From Pseudoduganella umbonata (GTDB taxonomy: Bacteria; Pseudomonadota; Gammaproteobacteria; Burkholderiales; Burkholderiaceae_D), in the NCBI RefSeq assembly GCF_014192225.1, contig NZ_JACHXS010000004.1, positions 362,037-426,036 of the forward strand: a stretch of DNA of 64,000 nucleotides, given 5' to 3'. Below are positions 61,870 through 64,000 of this stretch, piece after piece; within the stretch, counting starts at the first letter, position 1, and each line of letters opens with the position of its first letter. A model generated the notes under the pieces. It was not told where the DNA came from. It worked only from the letters and a program-made list of their open reading frames with translations, and ran no database searches. The translations under genes were made by a program, and so were the position numbers.

Positions 61870-62799
61870 ATGGCGACGGGGCTCGTCGTGCTGTGTCCGG
61901 GCCAGGGCGCCCAGCACCCCGCCATGTTCGACATGGCACGCACCGATCCCGCCGCCGGCCGCCTGCTCGACGCATGGTTCGGCGACCCGTTGCTGGCCGA
62001 ACCGCTGCAGGCGGCCGTCGAGGGTAGCGCGCGTTTCGCCAACCGGATCGCGCAGCCGTCGATCGTCGCCGCGACGCTGGCGATGTGGACGGCGCTCGCC
62101 GATTCGCTGCCACAGCCGGCGCTGGTCGCCGGCTACAGCATCGGCGAGCTGTCGGCCCATGCCGTCGCGGGCGCGCTGGCGCCCACCGCTGCCGTGCAAC
62201 TGGCGCTCGAGCGTGCAACGTTGATGGATGCATGCGTGTCGAACGGCGTGCCCCAGGCCATGGTGGCACTCTCCGCCATGCCCGACGGCAGTACCGCCGC
62301 CCTCTTGCAGCGCTTTGGCTTTCATGCCGCCATCGTCACCGGCGAAGACACGCTGGTGGCCGGCGGCCCCGCCGCGCAACGCGACGCCCTGGCCGAGGCG
62401 GCCGTGGCGGCCGGCGGCCGGGCTACCGTGCTGCCGGTCGAAGTGGCGTCGCACACGCCACTGCTGGCGGGCGCCGTCGCGCCATTCGCCGCGCTGCTGG
62501 CACGCCAGTACTGGAGCACACCCGCCTTCCCTGTTCTGTCCGGCATTTGCGCCGAACCGGCATGGGACGCCACGCGCGCCGTGGGCGACCTGTCGCGCCA
62601 GATCGCCGAACCGATCCGCTGGCAGGACTGCATGGACGCCTGCGCGGAAGCCGGCGCCACCGTCGCGCTGGAACTGGGCCCGGGCGCCGCGCTGTCGCGC
62701 ATGTTGCAGGCCCGCCACCCCGGCATCGCCTGCCGCTCCGTCACGGAGTTTCGTTCCCTGGACGGGATACGCAGCTGGCTGGGGAGACAGCTCGACTAG
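61870..62799 (+). CDS. mdcH: Malonyl-CoA:ACP transacylase of malonate decarboxylase
   Basis: The 309-residue FabD-like transacylase loads the carrier protein from malonyl-CoA to start the cycle. It has LCPGQGAQHPAMF, nucleophile motif AGYSIGELSAHAVAG and catalytic His in VEVASHTPLLAGA, as well as LELGPGAALS. One base separates it from the mdcB stop. It is the last gene of the operon; no MdcR-like LysR regulator is in the window. Confidence 0.94.
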   Translation: MATGLVVLCPGQGAQHPAMFDMARTDPAAGRLLDAWFGDPLLAEPLQAAVEGSARFANRIAQPSIVAATLAMWTALADSLPQPALVAGYSIGELSAHAVAGALAPTAAVQLALERATLMDACVSNGVPQAMVALSAMPDGSTAALLQRFGFHAAIVTGEDTLVAGGPAAQRDALAEAAVAAGGRATVLPVEVASHTPLLAGAVAPFAALLARQYWSTPAFPVLSGICAEPAWDATRAVGDLSRQIAEPIRWQDCMDACAEAGATVALELGPGAALSRMLQARHPGIACRSVTEFRSLDGIRSWLGRQLD

Positions 62800-62836
62800 C
62801 ATTCACGATCGGTATATCTGGTATTGCATTTGAGAA

Positions 62837-62866
62837 TTGGAATTCCGGGTGGCTCGCCTATATAAC
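62837..62866 (+). promoter_or_regulatory. Probable promoter of the 46-codon gene
   Basis: TTGGAA (62837-62842) and TATAAC (62861-62866) are separated by 18 bp; TATATA two bases earlier gives a 16-bp spacer. The predicted start near 62873 lies about 50 bp before the small gene at 62922, consistent with independent transcription from the mdc operon. Confidence 0.45.
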
Positions 62867-62921
62867 GGTAGCATCGGGTCGCGTTGCGATCCCCACTGCA
62901 ATCGTTATCCGGGAGTCCATC

Positions 62922-63062
62922 ATGAAACACGTTATCGCTGCCACCGTCCGCACGCTGCTGTCCGCGGCCCAGGCGCGCGCCATGCTGGCACTGCGCAAGC
63001 AGGCCGAAATCGCCCAACCTCGCCAGCTGGATTACCGGCTCAATGCCGGCGGGTGGAACTGA
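62922..63062 (+). CDS. 46-residue hypothetical protein
   Basis: An ATG at 62922 is preceded by GGGAG at 7 bp and a plausible promoter. The product has an N-terminal helix (KHVIAATVRTLLSAAQARAM) with four basic residues through ALRKQ and a polar tail ending LDYRLNAGGWN. No membrane segment or cysteine is present. I do not recognise it. The signals upstream make it more credible than random short frames in this region. Confidence 0.6.
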   Translation: MKHVIAATVRTLLSAAQARAMLALRKQAEIAQPRQLDYRLNAGGWN

Positions 63063-63232
63063 GCGGGAAAACTTTTCCAGTTGCACGCTGATGGCCGCCA
63101 TGGCATTGCGGCCCGCTTTCCGCGCGTGCCTGAGGTCAGCCCACAAGGTCTGTAACACACGTTGCAGGCCTTTTATGTTTGTCGAATCGCAGATCCGTCC
63201 CGCCATGCGTGCGATCCGACACAAAGCCGAGG

Positions 63233-63355
63233 GAGCTGGATGAAGAGGACCGTCAGCTTCTTCAAGACCTGGGCGAAATGATCGAACAGGAAATCAAGTC
63301 GATCCAGCTGGCAACGCTGGATCCAGGCTGCGGACAATGCCATGTACGCAGATAA
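63233..63355 (+). pseudogene. Remnant of a GAF-GGDEF diguanylate cyclase
   Basis: Frame 63233-63355 reads ELDEEDRQLLQDLGEMIEQE, then IKSIQLATLDPG, and stops at TAA 63353-63355. This is very like the end of a GAF domain and the linker before a GGDEF domain, where the motif EDRxLLxDLAxMVExE...LATTDELTG is common. No start, no GAF body and no GGDEF follow, so only a short piece survives. A chance match is possible given the length. Confidence 0.55.
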
Positions 63356-63423
63356 GAAAGAACAGGCGATCCGCGTGGATCATTGATCGTCCCAAGACGC
63401 GGCATGCCCCGCACCCATCACGC

Positions 63424-63458
63424 AAAAAAGGCCCGCAACGCAACGTTGCAGGCCTTTT
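63424..63458 (-). terminator. Rho-independent terminator of tRNA-Val
   Basis: On the minus strand AAAAGGCC and GGCCTTTTTT flank an inner GCAACG/CGTTGC stem with a 3-nt loop and one mismatch; it ends in a run of T. It begins about 17 bp after the tRNA 3' end and would terminate that transcript. Confidence 0.85.
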
Positions 63459-63474
63459 CTATTACTACGAATCC

Positions 63475-63549
63475 TGGTGGGAAGTGCAAGTTTCGAACTT
63501 GCGACCCCTGCAGTGTGAATGCAGTGCTCTACCCCTGAGCTAACCTCCC
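63475..63549 (-). tRNA. tRNA-Val (anticodon CAC)
   Basis: The minus strand folds into a complete cloverleaf: acceptor GGGAGGT/ACTTCCC, D-arm TAGCTCAGGGGTAGAGCA, anticodon stem CTGCA/TGCAG with loop TTCACAC (CAC at positions 34-36, reading GTG) and T-arm GCAAG-TTCGAAA-CTTGC. The 3' CCA is encoded. It is flanked by a strong promoter and a terminator. Confidence 0.95.
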
Positions 63550-63562
63550 TGAAAGAGGCATG

Positions 63563-63591
63563 ATTGTAGTGACCCTCTTGCGTACCGTCAA
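63563..63591 (-). promoter_or_regulatory. Sigma-70 promoter of tRNA-Val
   Basis: On the minus strand TTGACG (63586-63591) and TACAAT (63563-63568) are separated by 17 bp, close to consensus. The predicted start lies near 63556, about 7 bp before the mature tRNA 5' end. Confidence 0.8.
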
Positions 63592-63761
63592 GACCCTTTT
63601 CGCTGGTATGACATCCCGATGGTGTTGCGCACAAGCAAAATATCGGATGGCAAATGTGTCGGGTGCTCTATAATTTCGTTACACGCGCATCAGCCCGTGT
63701 TTTTCGGACTGTCGCCGCCTTGGTGGCAGGTGGCGGAGAAGACGGCAACCGCAGGGACGTC

Positions 63762-64000
63762 ATGACCAGAAGAGCCAGCTTTTCACGCGCAGGACTTGTC
63801 GCAGCGATCGTGGGTGCGGCGCCAGCCTACGCCATGGAGTCGGATGGCAACCGCTTCGCCGACATGTCGCTCGAACAGCTCAGCGATGTCGTCGTCACAT
63901 CCGTGTCGCGGCAGGAGGAACGGCTCAGCAATACAGCGGCCTCCGTCTTCATCATCAGCGGTGGCGACATCCGGCGCAGCGGCGCGCAGTCGCTGCCGGA
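63762..64000 (+). CDS. TonB-dependent receptor, N-terminal part (partial)
   Basis: The frame opens at ATG 63762 and continues past the right edge. It encodes a signal peptide (SRAGLVAAIVGAAPAYA), a short spacer (DGNRFADMSLEQLSDVVV) and the start of a plug domain (SVSRQEERLSNTAASVFIISGGDIRRSGAQSLP). The spacer DMSLEQLxxVxVTSVS is typical of TonB receptors that follow PSLEELxxVEVTSVSK-type leaders. The ligand cannot be told. A TATAAT at 63669-63674 could be its -10 element, but no matching -35 is seen. Confidence 0.9.
   Translation, partial: MTRRASFSRAGLVAAIVGAAPAYAMESDGNRFADMSLEQLSDVVVTSVSRQEERLSNTAASVFIISGGDIRRSGAQSLP

Larger units (their letters stand above)
63063..63474. other. Gene-poor region with decayed gene and repeats
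   Basis: This 412-bp stretch holds no intact gene. It contains a degenerate GAF-GGDEF linker fragment (63233-63355) and the tRNA-Val terminator near 63424-63458. A 15-bp second copy of that terminator's arm, CGTTGCAGGCCTTTT, sits at 63160-63174. Confidence 0.6.

Noticed and set aside
63380..63634. Leftward open frame over tRNA-Val
   Set aside because: It reads straight through the tRNA gene, its promoter and terminator; no ribosome site or family feature.

Overview
This window is about 64 kb of GC-rich DNA whose gene content points to a free-living betaproteobacterium, most likely a Massilia-like member of the Oxalobacteraceae. That assignment is an inference from PEP-CTERM sorting, plant-polysaccharide enzymes, many two-component sensors, an Mrp antiporter and a biotin-independent malonate decarboxylase operon. 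No phage, plasmid or complete insertion sequence is visible. Only one RNA gene was found, a tRNA-Val.

Left part (1-18 kb): a very large secreted DUF4347/beta-propeller/Ig-repeat protein runs off the left edge. Next comes a minus-strand operon made of a TonB receptor, two tandem serine-type sulfatases and an anaerobic-type sulfatase maturase. It diverges from a TetR gene, and a perfect 15+2+15 bp palindrome abuts the receptor's ribosome binding site. This looks like a self-contained sulfate-ester scavenging system: outer-membrane import, ester hydrolysis, activation of the hydrolases and a dedicated repressor. A cyclic-nucleotide-domain/thioredoxin-reductase-like fusion and a divergent SDR/AraC pair follow.

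Middle (18-38 kb): a cold-shock gene and two related soluble histidine kinases lie around a periplasmic 5-hydroxyisourate hydrolase/GlcG pair. That pair diverges from a CusRS/HprRS-like two-component system, with a CusR/HprR-type box between them, an arrangement known for E. coli hiuH-hprRS. Then come a PHB-depolymerase-type esterase, a complete usp-mrpAB-C-D-E-F-G antiporter operon with overlapping genes, several small housekeeping or detoxification genes (GNAT, GFA, VOC) and a secreted CBM9/PKD protein.

Right part (38-64 kb): fosA, a PEP-CTERM protein and a pectin/galactoside locus (GH36, a GntR/FCD regulator, two GH28 enzymes, an unassigned large glycosidase-like protein and a CE12-type acetylesterase). 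After these are a PAS-GGDEF-EAL protein and a PAS-GAF hybrid kinase. A complete malonate utilisation operon follows: a MatC-type carrier, then mdcA-C-D-E-G-B-H. The end holds a 46-codon gene, a decayed GAF-GGDEF fragment, tRNA-Val with a clear promoter and terminator, and the start of another TonB receptor.

A feature of the whole window is the recurrence of short tandem repeats with a 12-bp period (four codons), inside unrelated genes and in at least one noncoding array. There are also two different structured intergenic repeat clusters, near 5.0-5.2 kb and 41.8-41.95 kb.
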